A stretch of 35,235 bases of DNA, from NCBI GenBank assembly GCA_028291945.1, contig JAQGNH010000339.1:1-35235 (forward strand), in the 5' to 3' direction. The notes below the pieces were generated by a model, which made no database searches, was not told the DNA's origin, and saw only the letters and a program-made list of their open reading frames with translations. The translations under genes and the position numbers were made by a program. The DNA comes from Betaproteobacteria bacterium (GTDB lineage: Bacteria; Pseudomonadota; Gammaproteobacteria; Burkholderiales; SG8-41). Positions 16,748 through 25,127 of this stretch are shown one piece after another. Numbering within the stretch: position 1 is the stretch's first letter; each line of letters starts with the position of its first letter.

Positions 16748-17400
16748 ACGAACCTCACGATCACCATCACGCTCATGCCGCGGGGCATCGGCATCCGCCC
16801 CAAGCCGATCACGACGACACGCTCACCTATTACCGCAGGCTCGAGATCGCGGTGCGCGAGCTGTTGATCGAAAAAGGCATCATCACTGCCGGTGAAGTGA
16901 GCAAGGTGATCGAGGATATAGAGAGCCGCAGTCCCGAAGGAGGCGCAAGGGTCGTGGCGCGGGCGTGGTCCGATCCGAAGTTCCGGGAACTGCTGCTGCG
17001 CGATGCGACGTCCGCGCTGACGAGCATGGGATTTGAGCTCGCGCTCTTCCTCGATACGCAGCTCGTGATCGTGGAGAACACACCCGATGTGCACAACGTC
17101 GTCGTGTGCACGCTGTGCTCCTGTTATCCGCGCATGCTGCTCGGCCTGCCGCCGGCGTGGTACAAGAGCCGCGCGTATCGTGCGCGCGTGGTGAGCGAGC
17201 CGCGGGCGGTACTGCGTGAATTCGGGCTCGAGCTGTGGGACCGCGTGGCTGTGCGTGTCCACGATTCGACGGCCGACCTGCGCTATCTCGTACTGCCGAT
17301 GAGGCCGCCCCGAACGGAGCACATGAGCGAAGCGGAGTTGACCGCTCTCGTCACCCGCGACAGCATGATCGGCACGGCGGTTTGTAGAGCGCCATCTTGA
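16744..17400 (+). CDS. Nitrile hydratase alpha / thiocyanate hydrolase gamma-type catalytic subunit
   Basis: The metal-binding subunit, 218 residues. The claw motif is VCTLCSCYPR (C122, C125, C127), with Thr after the first Cys as in cobalt enzymes rather than Ser as in iron enzymes. After the motif it reads YPRMLLGLPPAWYKSRAYR; nitrile hydratases usually have Trp where R130 stands, and an Arg here recalls thiocyanate hydrolase. The N-terminus has nine His in the first 23 residues (HDHHHAHAAGHRH), a possible metal-holding tail. The product could hydrate nitriles to amides or convert thiocyanate to carbonyl sulfide. No separate activator or cobalt transporter gene is next to it. Confidence 0.85.
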   Translation: MNEPHDHHHAHAAGHRHPPQADHDDTLTYYRRLEIAVRELLIEKGIITAGEVSKVIEDIESRSPEGGARVVARAWSDPKFRELLLRDATSALTSMGFELALFLDTQLVIVENTPDVHNVVVCTLCSCYPRMLLGLPPAWYKSRAYRARVVSEPRAVLREFGLELWDRVAVRVHDSTADLRYLVLPMRPPRTEHMSEAELTALVTRDSMIGTAVCRAPS

Positions 17401-17437
17401 GACGCCCGATGGTTGGTGCTCTCGATAAGCTGTAAAG

Positions 17438-17462
17438 AACGGTCGCGTGCAAAGCCGTTTTT
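17438..17462 (+). terminator. Weak hairpin with T run after the nitrile hydratase-type genes
   Basis: AACGG at 17438-17442 pairs with CCGTT at 17455-17459, followed by three more T. It lies between two converging genes. The stem is short. Confidence 0.3.
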
Positions 17463-17486
17463 CAGTGGTAGTCGGATTGCCTCGAT

Positions 17487-18668
17487 TTACTTTGGAAATC
17501 GCCGCATTGCCTTCAGCCGCTGTGATGTGTCGCCCGCCAGATGGGTCCAGATGATGCCGTCTCGCACGAGCTTGTCGGCAAGCGCATTCATCGTCCCAGC
17601 GCCTGCAGTGGTGTGCACATCGAGGTTGAGGTGCGTGACACGTTGTATGACCGTGGTCGAATAGTTCATCACGAGCACCGCGTTCACGCCCTGTAACCTG
17701 TTGTCCATTTCCCACGCGGTGCGCATCACGTAGGAGCGGAGCGCCTGCGTCAAGGCGTGCATTTCATTCAGCTTAAGTTGGACGAGCTGGTGATCGATCA
17801 GGAGCGCGCCGCCGCGGCGCCGGGTCCTCGCGCATTCCATGGCGCTTTCACACGCCGCGTCGCATACGCCCAACGCATTCGCCGCAAGCTCGAAATCGCC
17901 GAACTCGCCGGCAGCACCGCTGCGCACTTTGACGCCGCCATGCACTTCGCCGACGATGTTGGCGTGAGGGACTCGCGCATTATCGAAGACGAGCTCCGCA
18001 TTCTGATAGAAGCGCCACCCGCTTTTGTTGAAGATCTTGCCGACGCGGAAGCCTGGCGTGCCCGCAGGCACTAAAAAGACAGTGGTGCCCTCGCGTATCG
18101 GAACGTTCGGATCGGTGCGCGTGCTGACGAAGAAAAGCTTACCGACGCTGCCATTCGCGATGAACGTTTTCTCACCGTTGAGTATCCATTCGTCTCCATC
18201 GCGCTCGGCTTTGAGCCTCCAACCGGACTTCGGCGCATCTGTCGGGGGGTACCGGTTGTCCGAACCTGCATTGGGCTCGGTGCTCGCCGAACCGATCACG
18301 TAGGTATCGTCTGCAAGAAACGGTTTGAGGAAGCGCTCCTTCTGGTCGGTCGTGCAGAACTCTGCGATCAGATGACTCCACTTCCAGTTCTGACTGAAGG
18401 CTTTCGAGACCGCACTATCGCCTTTGGCGAGCTCCGCCATGACGAGACCCTGTGTGACGAAGTCGGTGCCTGGCCCGCCCCAGTCCTTTGGCACGGCGAG
18501 AGTGCGGAAGCCAAGCTTCGACCCTTTTCTGATGATGTCCCAGTCCCACGTTGCGTATCCGCCTTCGAGCGCATCGCGCGTGAGCGCTATCGGACGTATT
18601 TCTTCGCGCGCGAACTCGCGCGCTTTCAGCTGCCAGGCGCGTTGTTCCGCGTTCAGTGAAAAATCCAT
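17487..18668 (-). CDS. Acyl-CoA dehydrogenase family protein 1, usual catalytic Glu not seen
   Basis: FAD-binding acyl-CoA dehydrogenase-type protein of 393 residues: MDFSLNAEQ start, the FAD loop STEPNAGSDNRY, LNGEKTFIANG, and the C-terminal helix AGAGTMNALADKLVRD. Most relatives carry the base Glu in a YEGT or GEG motif near the C-terminus; here the equivalent segment reads WTHLAGDTSQ, with no Glu. The enzyme may use a base from another helix, or perform another reaction on an acyl thioester. It lies 133 bases downstream of Bug copy 5 on the same strand, which suggests that the receptor imports an acid destined for CoA activation and oxidation. Not recognised to substrate level. Confidence 0.85.
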   Translation of the reverse strand: MDFSLNAEQRAWQLKAREFAREEIRPIALTRDALEGGYATWDWDIIRKGSKLGFRTLAVPKDWGGPGTDFVTQGLVMAELAKGDSAVSKAFSQNWKWSHLIAEFCTTDQKERFLKPFLADDTYVIGSASTEPNAGSDNRYPPTDAPKSGWRLKAERDGDEWILNGEKTFIANGSVGKLFFVSTRTDPNVPIREGTTVFLVPAGTPGFRVGKIFNKSGWRFYQNAELVFDNARVPHANIVGEVHGGVKVRSGAAGEFGDFELAANALGVCDAACESAMECARTRRRGGALLIDHQLVQLKLNEMHALTQALRSYVMRTAWEMDNRLQGVNAVLVMNYSTTVIQRVTHLNLDVHTTAGAGTMNALADKLVRDGIIWTHLAGDTSQRLKAMRRFPK

Positions 18669-18706
18669 CTAGGGCTCCAGTGAAGCATCGGGGAACAGGT
18701 CATGCG

Positions 18707-18761
18707 GTGACGAAGTGACGGAGTGACCAAATGACGTAGTGACGGGTGACGTACTGACGAA
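18707..18761. repeat. Degenerate 8-base tandem repeat (GTGACGNA), seven units
   Basis: Seven successive units of mostly eight bases: GTGACGAA, GTGACGGA, GTGACCAA, ATGACGTA, GTGACGG, GTGACGTA, CTGACGAA. It fills most of the gap between Bug copy 5 and acyl-CoA dehydrogenase 1. The function is unknown; it could affect transcript structure or arise by slippage. Confidence 0.6.
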
Positions 18762-18801
18762 GAACGAGGGACGAGGAAGCGAGGGAGACAAACCCATGGA
18801 C

Positions 18802-19782
18802 TCACTGCGCAGATCCGTCGGCGCGGATGCCTGCTTCCTTGATGACGCGCGCCCACTTGTCCGTTTCGGCGCGCACGTACTTCGCGAATTCCGCAGGCGT
18901 GCTCGTCGTGACATCGAGGCCAATCTTCGATAGCTTGCTTTTGGTCTCGGCGGCGTTCATGAGTTTCACCACTTCCGTATTGATGCGCTCGACGATGTCA
19001 GGCTTCACGCCCCCCGGCGTAAAGAGGCCGTACCACGTGATCACGACGAGCTCGGGCATTCCGGCTTCGGCCGTGGTCTGCACGCCGGGTAACGCGGCGA
19101 TGCGCTCAGGGGCGAGGACGGCGAGCGCTCTCAGCCTTCCTGCGTTCACATAGCCGATGGTAGCGGGAACGGTGGACACTACCATGTCCACTTCACCGCT
19201 CAACATTGCGGTCATGGCTATGGCGGCGCCTTTGTACGGCACGTGCACCAGATCGAGCTTATTGAGTGCTTTGAAAAGCTCGCTTCCGAGCTGACTGCCC
19301 GAGCCGAGGCCACCCGAACCGAAATTGAGTTTCCCCGGATGAGCTTTGGCCAGTGCAACCAGTTGCGCGAGACTCTTTGCCGGAACGGACGGATGGATAA
19401 TCATGACGTTGGGGACTGTCGCGAGCAGCGTCACCGGAGCGAAGTCGCGGAAGGTGTCGTAACCGAGCTTGGGAAACAGGCTCGGACTGATTGCGATCGT
19501 GGGACTCGTCAGTAGAAGCGTGTACCCGTCGGCAGGCGCTTTGGCCACGATCTCGGATGCGAGGTTGCCACCAGCGCCGCCGCGAAAGTCGGGGACGACA
19601 GGCTGCCCCCACGCATCGCGCAGTTTTTCTGAAATGTGCAGTGCGAGTATGTACGGCGCTCCAGTCGGGAATGCCACGACCATGCGTATGCTCTTGTCAG
19701 GATACTTCTGAGCAACGGCAGACGAAGAGCATGCGAATGCGGCGAGCAGCGCAAGGCAAAGGGGGAGCGTTGCAGCTCTCAT
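18802..19782 (-). CDS. Bug/TctC-type periplasmic solute-binding protein (copy 5, altered pocket)
   Basis: A Bug receptor of 326 residues with a signal peptide ending near SAVAQ. It has YPDKS, DGYT, HVPYKG and TWYG, but the ligand loop that normally reads PxAPGGxxD is VAFPTGAPYILALHI here. The conserved Asp and following Arg are missing, and VDNR is replaced by VPDFRG. The rest of the fold seems complete, so this points to an altered ligand rather than a dead gene. It is followed by acyl-CoA dehydrogenase 1 and is divergent from the Gfo/Idh/MocA gene (67 bases apart). Confidence 0.9.
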   Translation of the reverse strand: MRAATLPLCLALLAAFACSSSAVAQKYPDKSIRMVVAFPTGAPYILALHISEKLRDAWGQPVVPDFRGGAGGNLASEIVAKAPADGYTLLLTSPTIAISPSLFPKLGYDTFRDFAPVTLLATVPNVMIIHPSVPAKSLAQLVALAKAHPGKLNFGSGGLGSGSQLGSELFKALNKLDLVHVPYKGAAIAMTAMLSGEVDMVVSTVPATIGYVNAGRLRALAVLAPERIAALPGVQTTAEAGMPELVVITWYGLFTPGGVKPDIVERINTEVVKLMNAAETKSKLSKIGLDVTTSTPAEFAKYVRAETDKWARVIKEAGIRADGSAQ

Positions 19783-19849
19783 TTGTTTACCTCCCGGGGT
19801 TGGCGATAAATTATAGACTCGTGGCTGACCATTTCAGGAACTAGACGCT

Positions 19850-20578
19850 ATGTTGCGCGCAGCCATTGTCGGCCTCGGTTCGTGGGGCCAGACGCTCGTG
19901 AACTCAGTCCAGGGCACCAAGGAGATCCGATTTACGGTTGCATACACCCGCACGTCGGCGAAGGTGGAGACGTTCTGTCGGGGGCGCGAGATCCGCCTGG
20001 CTCAGAGTTTCGATGAGTTGCTGGCGGATACGGCGGTCGATGCCGTGGTGCTCGCAACGCCACACAGCCAGCACGAAGAGCAGATCAAAGCGGCGGCGCG
20101 CGCGGGCAAGCACGTCTTTACGGAGAAACCGGTAGCGCTCGAACGCCGCGGCGTCGAAGCGGCCATTCGGGCGACACGAGAAGCCGGTGTCGCGCTCGGT
20201 GTCGGTTTCAATCGCCGATTCCATCCATCGATACGTGAGCTGCGGCAGCGGGTGAAGCAAGGCCAGCTCGGCACGATCGGTTGCATCAGCGCGGAACTGA
20301 CAGCGACAACGGCATTTTACAGAGCACCCGATTCATGGCGGGTGGATCCGCAAGAAGAGCCTGGCGGAGCGATCTGCCCAGGGATGCATGGGAGCCCACG
20401 CTTCGCGCGCTATTCGCCGACGCGTCGCATTGAGCATGCAGTAGCGCCCGTCGACATCACGGTGTTTTGCTGCGCTGTGCCATCAAAGGTTCGATCATTG
20501 GGCACGATGCGTCTCGCCATCAATGATGGTCTTGAAAGCGTCAGCCTTTTCACAGGAGCCGAGCGCCGAGGCATGTGA
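19850..20578 (+). pseudogene. Truncated Gfo/Idh/MocA family oxidoreductase
   Basis: NAD(P)-dependent sugar or polyol dehydrogenase-type protein. The N-terminal Rossmann half is clear: VGLGSWGQ, DAVVLATPHSQH, GKHVFTEKP (the Lys-Pro of the active site) and VGFNRRFHPS. The family is usually 330-380 residues, but this frame stops at 242. After DSWRVDPQEEPGGA the sequence no longer resembles the family; it is Arg/Cys-rich and ends in an unrelated tail. No other frame downstream restores the missing half. It is therefore probably a truncated or rearranged gene, although a short functional product cannot be excluded. Divergent from Bug copy 5. Confidence 0.65.
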
Positions 20579-20620
20579 ATTGCTCACTACGGCAAGTCAT
20601 CACAAAAACTGGAGACGATT

Positions 20621-21070
20621 ATGCGTGCAACACGAATACTTGCCTTTGTCATAGGTTCGCTGGCCGCGAGCGCTACTGCAGCCTACGCGGCGGACACCCC
20701 AAGCAAGGTCCCTGCAGCCGATAATCAACCCGCGCCGGTCATCATGATGGTGCCGGTCGAGATTTCAGCACCTGCGCTGAAGAACGGGTGTTGGGCTCAG
20801 CTTTATGACGAGCGTAACTTCAAGGGCGACGTATTCACGATCGTCGGTCCCATGCAGCTCGTCAGCACAGACAATTCCGCCGGCCGGCAACTGAAGCGTA
20901 ACATCGACAGTCTGGTGGTGGGGCCGCGTGCGACGCTTACCGTCTACGAGCGCAGCATGTTCAAGGACAAGGCAGTCACCTTCGGACCCAACAGCAAGGA
21001 GCCCGGTCTGATCAAGAAACTCGGCTTCACTGGCCGGATCGAATCACTCAAGCTCGACTGCGCAACCTGA
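20621..21070 (+). CDS. Secreted beta/gamma-crystallin-like protein
   Basis: A 149-residue exported protein. The signal peptide ends near AAYAAD (about residue 24), and a proline-rich linker follows to about 50. The C-terminal 95 residues resemble one beta/gamma-crystallin domain of the bacterial type: GCWAQLYDERNFKGD, a middle stretch with NIDSLVVGPRATLTVYE, then FKDKAVTFGP and a closing RIESLKLDC. Two Cys (CW and DC) flank the domain and could form a disulfide. Such domains can bind calcium and serve in the envelope, but the calcium motif is not obvious. It converges on the DUF3943-type gene. Confidence 0.75.
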   Translation: MRATRILAFVIGSLAASATAAYAADTPSKVPAADNQPAPVIMMVPVEISAPALKNGCWAQLYDERNFKGDVFTIVGPMQLVSTDNSAGRQLKRNIDSLVVGPRATLTVYERSMFKDKAVTFGPNSKEPGLIKKLGFTGRIESLKLDCAT

Positions 21071-21087
21071 AGCCTCGCCGCGATGCG

Positions 21088-22740
21088 CTAGCGCCAATCG
21101 GTTGACCCGAATCGATCGTGACCGAGCAGCGTATAGAAAATCCCGACGGTCGCCCGGGTCTGCGACCTGTCGCCGAGCACCGGATAGTTGGCATCGCGGC
21201 GGTTCCATAAATACTTGACCGCGATCGCGTGCTGTTTATGGACCCGAACGGTAAACGATGCATCGCCGCGGATGATGTTGTCGTGGCCGCCGCGCCCGAA
21301 GCTGTCCGAGGCAACGTTGCTCACGAAATATTCACGCGCAGTCCAATCGAATGATGCCCTGTCGCTGAATATCGCTCGCAGCGAGAGAAGGGCCTGCGGT
21401 GCAATGCCGTAGTGGTAGTCGGTATCGCGCGTGCCGTTAATCGTTCCGACGCCGGCATACCCGAAGCCCGTTCCGATCGTACCTTGCATTGCAAACGCCG
21501 GCGAAGGTCGCCATTCTCCGGTCGTGCCGATTGAAAGCGAGGTGCTCGATATTCGGAATAATTGGGGCGCGAAATAATCAAAGCCCCCGTAAACACCCCA
21601 CACGCCACGATAACTCGATCCCAGCTCGTAATCGGTGCCGATGAGCAGACCGCGAGTAACGAGGTTCTCGAAACCATTCGCGGTAGAGGCGGTCGCCTGA
21701 AACGTGAAGTGGTCGAAAGGACGTTGATAGGTGTACCCAGGTTTGCCGGGTAGCCCGTAATCGAGAGCGAAGTCGATGAGACCCTCGTTGCGCTTCAGCT
21801 TGGTTGCAGTTCCCGGGGCATTCTGGGTCGTGCTGCTGACACCCACCGCGAGGCGGCTATAGTATTCCGCGTTCCGGCTCGAGTAGATGGCTGCGAAGCG
21901 ATCGCCAAAAGCGAGGCGGTTCAAACCCGTCGGCGGGGAAATCGCCGCCGCAGCGACCTCACGCCATTGTGGCGACAATCCCCCGCCTTGCTCGAGCACG
22001 AGACTCGCCATGCGAAAAAGCGCTTCGCCGAGGAACGATCCACCAATGCCAGTCATGATTTGATCGTTCTTCGAGGGTGTGGTGGTTTCCCCCGCAATTT
22101 CCCAAACGAAGCTGCCGGCAAAAGCATACCCAAGCGATTCCCAGTAATTCAGACCCGCCGAACGCGCGAGGCCGTGGTATATCGAGCCCGCGTAGGGGTG
22201 TCCCAATTGGTTCACCTGGTAAGGGTCGTTGTCCACGACCCATTTGCTACGCAGATTGCGGCGAATCGAGGAGGCACTGACGTTGAACTCGGGACCAACG
22301 AAGGCTTTGTCGAATCGGTTGAGAAGGAACTGAAAACCGAGAATTTCAGCGGCAGGAATCGCGTAGCTGCCGCGGATCGCCATGTCCGACCACCAGTCGC
22401 GCTGCGGGGTGGCGGCGGTGCCCGCAGCACTGGCTGCCTTGCCGGACTGCGCAGCGACCCATGACGAAGGAATATCGTCGTAATAGCGCTGCGATGCCTC
22501 GAGTCCCGGCGCGAGAACGAGTGCCGGCGTGTCCACCAGGCGTGATGCGGGCGCTGATTTAAGCTCCAGTGCGGCAGACGTCTCGACGAGCCCGGGCTCG
22601 CGCGCGTGAACCCCAGGTGCCGGTGCAAGGGCGAAGGCGCCAAGCGCGAGCAGCGCCAGGTACGGTCGTGCCGCCCAAAAATCCAAAGATCTGTAGAGCC
22701 GCCGTCGTTTCGACGCAGGTGTTGGCATTGCTGTTGTCAT
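21088..22740 (-). CDS. DUF3943-type envelope protein
   Basis: A 550-residue protein with an N-terminal hydrophobic segment (LALLALGAFALAPAPGVHA), probably a signal peptide preceded by a basic start. The middle matches the DUF3943 pattern: VNQLGHPYAGSIYHGLARS, YWESLGYAFAGSFVWEIAGE, TPSKND, and GGSFLGEALFRM. The C-terminal half alternates Tyr/Phe/Gly-rich strands (for example TGFGYAGVGTI), suggesting an outer-membrane barrel. The ATG at 22740 is chosen; the frame is open 14 codons further from a TTG. Function unknown. Converges on the crystallin-like gene. Confidence 0.75.
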   Translation of the reverse strand: MTTAMPTPASKRRRLYRSLDFWAARPYLALLALGAFALAPAPGVHAREPGLVETSAALELKSAPASRLVDTPALVLAPGLEASQRYYDDIPSSWVAAQSGKAASAAGTAATPQRDWWSDMAIRGSYAIPAAEILGFQFLLNRFDKAFVGPEFNVSASSIRRNLRSKWVVDNDPYQVNQLGHPYAGSIYHGLARSAGLNYWESLGYAFAGSFVWEIAGETTTPSKNDQIMTGIGGSFLGEALFRMASLVLEQGGGLSPQWREVAAAAISPPTGLNRLAFGDRFAAIYSSRNAEYYSRLAVGVSSTTQNAPGTATKLKRNEGLIDFALDYGLPGKPGYTYQRPFDHFTFQATASTANGFENLVTRGLLIGTDYELGSSYRGVWGVYGGFDYFAPQLFRISSTSLSIGTTGEWRPSPAFAMQGTIGTGFGYAGVGTINGTRDTDYHYGIAPQALLSLRAIFSDRASFDWTAREYFVSNVASDSFGRGGHDNIIRGDASFTVRVHKQHAIAVKYLWNRRDANYPVLGDRSQTRATVGIFYTLLGHDRFGSTDWR

Positions 22741-22846
22741 AGCGGCATGTTCTATGCTGTCACCGATCAGCCCGAGAAGCAAACTCGGAGCCTGCCGATA
22801 ACGGGGGCCGCCGCCTCGGTGCTCGGGACGCGGCGCTATGAGTCGC

Positions 22847-23812
22847 TCACAGTTTGATTTGTGCTTCCCTGATCACTTTCGCCCATTTGACGGTGTCATC
22901 GCGGATCTCCTGCCTGAAAAGCGGCGGTGTATTGCCAACGGCCTGCGCCCCCTCAATGGCGAACTGCGCGAGAATTTCGGGTAGAGCAAGCACTGTCACC
23001 GCCTCGTTGTGCAGCCGCGCGACGATTGCGGGCGATGTCCCTGCCGGCGCGACCATGCCATACCACGAGCCTGCTTCGAAACCCGGGTAGCCGGACTCGT
23101 CGAACGTCGGGAGATCCGGCAGAGATGACAGCCGCTTGAGGCTGCCGATGCCGATTGCACGTAAACGCCCAGCCTTGATGTGGGGCAGAAAGACGCTGGG
23201 ATTCGCGAACAGCAGATCGACCTCACCGCCGAGCAAACCGACGTTGGCGGGACCCGCGCCTTTGTACGGCACGTGTACCACCTGGATGCCGGCCATCAGT
23301 CTGAACATTTCCATGCCGAGATGACCGCCCGCACCGTTACCGGAAGATCCCCAGTTCACTTTTCTGGGGTTCGTTTTCGCGTAGGCGACCAGTTCCGAAA
23401 TGCTGCGAGGCGGAAATGACGGATGCGCGGCGAGCATGTTGGGCACGTTCGCCATCTTCGTGATGGGCACGAAATCCTTCGCGGGATCGAATGGCATTTT
23501 CGGATAGAGGCTCACGTTCACGGCCATCACCGCCGCGGTCGGGATGAGCAGCGTGTAGCCGTCCGGCGTTGCTCGCGCCACGATTTCACCAGCGATCAGA
23601 CCGCCGCCGCCACCGCGATTTTCGTACAGGATCGGCTGACCGAGCCGTTCGCTGAGCTTCTGAGCGATGGGGCGGGCAATCATGTCCGTTCCGCCGCCCG
23701 GTGCAAACGGCACGACCCAACGGATGGGCTTAGTCGGGTAAGTGCTTTGTGCAAACACGTGCGGGCTCATCACGATCAGCAGTCCCGCGAGCCCGATACA
23801 CGTTGCCATCAT
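22847..23812 (-). CDS. Bug/TctC-type periplasmic solute-binding protein (copy 6)
   Basis: A 321-residue Bug receptor, about 70 percent identical by eye to copy 1, including YPTKP, RWVVPFAPGGGTD, IARP, LYENRGG, the whole GLIAGEIVARATPDGYT stretch and HVPYKGAGPA. The signal peptide ends near HVFAQ. Two consecutive ATG codons open the gene, the first at 23812. It is divergent from acyl-CoA dehydrogenase 2, whose probable GTG start is at 23862, leaving 49 bases for two promoters. Copy 6 is the clearest evidence that the receptors are still duplicating in this lineage. Confidence 0.92.
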   Translation of the reverse strand: MMATCIGLAGLLIVMSPHVFAQSTYPTKPIRWVVPFAPGGGTDMIARPIAQKLSERLGQPILYENRGGGGGLIAGEIVARATPDGYTLLIPTAAVMAVNVSLYPKMPFDPAKDFVPITKMANVPNMLAAHPSFPPRSISELVAYAKTNPRKVNWGSSGNGAGGHLGMEMFRLMAGIQVVHVPYKGAGPANVGLLGGEVDLLFANPSVFLPHIKAGRLRAIGIGSLKRLSSLPDLPTFDESGYPGFEAGSWYGMVAPAGTSPAIVARLHNEAVTVLALPEILAQFAIEGAQAVGNTPPLFRQEIRDDTVKWAKVIREAQIKL

Positions 23813-23861
23813 GACGCCCCTCGAGTCGTTAAACTACGCAGGTACTAACGGGAGATTGCCG

Positions 23862-25013
23862 GTGCACATCGAACTGCCGCACGAGCTCGAGCAGATGCGC
23901 GCAGCATTGCGCAAGTTTACTGATCGCGAGCTGGAGCCGTTGGCGAAAATCGTCGATGCCACGGGCGAGCTGCCAGCAGCGACGCTGCCGCTGCTGGCGG
24001 AGCAAGGATACCTGTCCATGCGGCTGCCGGAGGGCGTGGGCGGGGCGGGCATGGGATTGTTCCCCTATTGCCTCATGCTTGAGGAATTCAGCCGGTCGCA
24101 TCGTATCTTCGCGTTGATTGCCGGCGCTGGCGGCGGCCTCACGCCGATCGCGATCGCGAAGCACGGCACTGATGAGCAGCGAAGGAAATATCTTCCGGGG
24201 TTGATGGCGGGCACGTTGCGCACCGCATTCGCGTTGACCGAGCCGGAAGCAGGATCAGACAACTCGGCCATGAAAACTCGCGCTGAGAAGACACGAGGCG
24301 GCTGGCTCATCAACGGCCGCAAGCACTACATTACGAGCGCGGATGCCGCCGACTTTCTGATGGTGATGGCGATTACGGATCCGGAGAAGCGCACGCGCGG
24401 CGGTGTCAGCGCGTTTCTCGTCGATCGCGGGACACTCGGCTTTCAGATCACCCGCGTCGATACGACGATGGGCTCCGCCGTGGTAAAGCTGTCGGAGCTC
24501 ACGTTTGAAAATTGTTTCGTGCCGGACGGATCGGTCGTCGGCAACGTGGGACAGGGTTTCGACCTCGCGAAAGAATCGCTGAACGACGGACGAATGGGGA
24601 TTTCATGTTCGTGTATCGGCATGGCGGACCGGCTTATCGAGATGTCGATCGCCCACTCGAAGTCGCGCGTCACATTTGGCAAGCCGCTCGCCGAACGCCA
24701 GGCAATACAGTGGATGCTCGCGGACTCTGCAGTGGAGCTCGCGACCGCGCGTGCACTTACGTACGAGACGCTGCGGCAAATCGACGAGGGCAAGGACATC
24801 GGGACGGGCGCAAGCATGTGCAAGCTGTACTGCTCGGAGATGGTCGGCCGTGTCGCCGATCGCGCGGTGCAGATACACGGCGGAATGGGCATCGTCAAAA
24901 GCTATTCGGTCGAGCGCTTCTATCGCGACGTGCGTCACTACAGGATCGGCGAAGGTGCTTCGGAAATTCAACGCATGCTCATTGCACGCGATCTGATCAA
25001 AAACGGCTTGTGA
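23862..25013 (+). CDS. Acyl-CoA dehydrogenase family protein 2, catalytic Glu present
   Basis: FAD-dependent acyl-CoA dehydrogenase of 383 residues. Motifs are TEPEAGSDNSA, LINGRKHYITSA, HGGMGIVKSY and the terminal RIGEGASEIQR, in which E364 is the expected catalytic base. The GTG at 23862 is preferred because GGAG lies seven to ten bases upstream and the protein then begins at the normal place; an in-frame ATG at 23811 would overlap the start codon of the divergent Bug copy 6. The shared 49-base intergenic region suggests joint control of receptor and enzyme. Unlike acyl-CoA dehydrogenase 1, it has no missing residues. Substrate chain unknown. Confidence 0.9.
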   Translation: MHIELPHELEQMRAALRKFTDRELEPLAKIVDATGELPAATLPLLAEQGYLSMRLPEGVGGAGMGLFPYCLMLEEFSRSHRIFALIAGAGGGLTPIAIAKHGTDEQRRKYLPGLMAGTLRTAFALTEPEAGSDNSAMKTRAEKTRGGWLINGRKHYITSADAADFLMVMAITDPEKRTRGGVSAFLVDRGTLGFQITRVDTTMGSAVVKLSELTFENCFVPDGSVVGNVGQGFDLAKESLNDGRMGISCSCIGMADRLIEMSIAHSKSRVTFGKPLAERQAIQWMLADSAVELATARALTYETLRQIDEGKDIGTGASMCKLYCSEMVGRVADRAVQIHGGMGIVKSYSVERFYRDVRHYRIGEGASEIQRMLIARDLIKNGL

Positions 25014-25127
25014 GAATCGCTAGCGGCGAAGCGCGATCCGATGGCCATCGAGGCGGATAGAGCTGCGTTTCGCGCGCCAACCGGGCTGTCGCATCGCACG
25101 CCCGGCACGCGAAAAACGGCGACGCGG

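Noticed and set aside
16711-17715. 334-codon minus-strand frame across the nitrile hydratase alpha gene
   Set aside because: It crosses a well-supported gene and the end of the acyl-CoA dehydrogenase; Arg/His-rich with no recognisable domain.
23742-23861. Longer N-terminus of acyl-CoA dehydrogenase 2
   Set aside because: It would overlap the start codon of the divergent Bug gene; the GTG at 23862 has a good ribosome binding site and gives the normal length.
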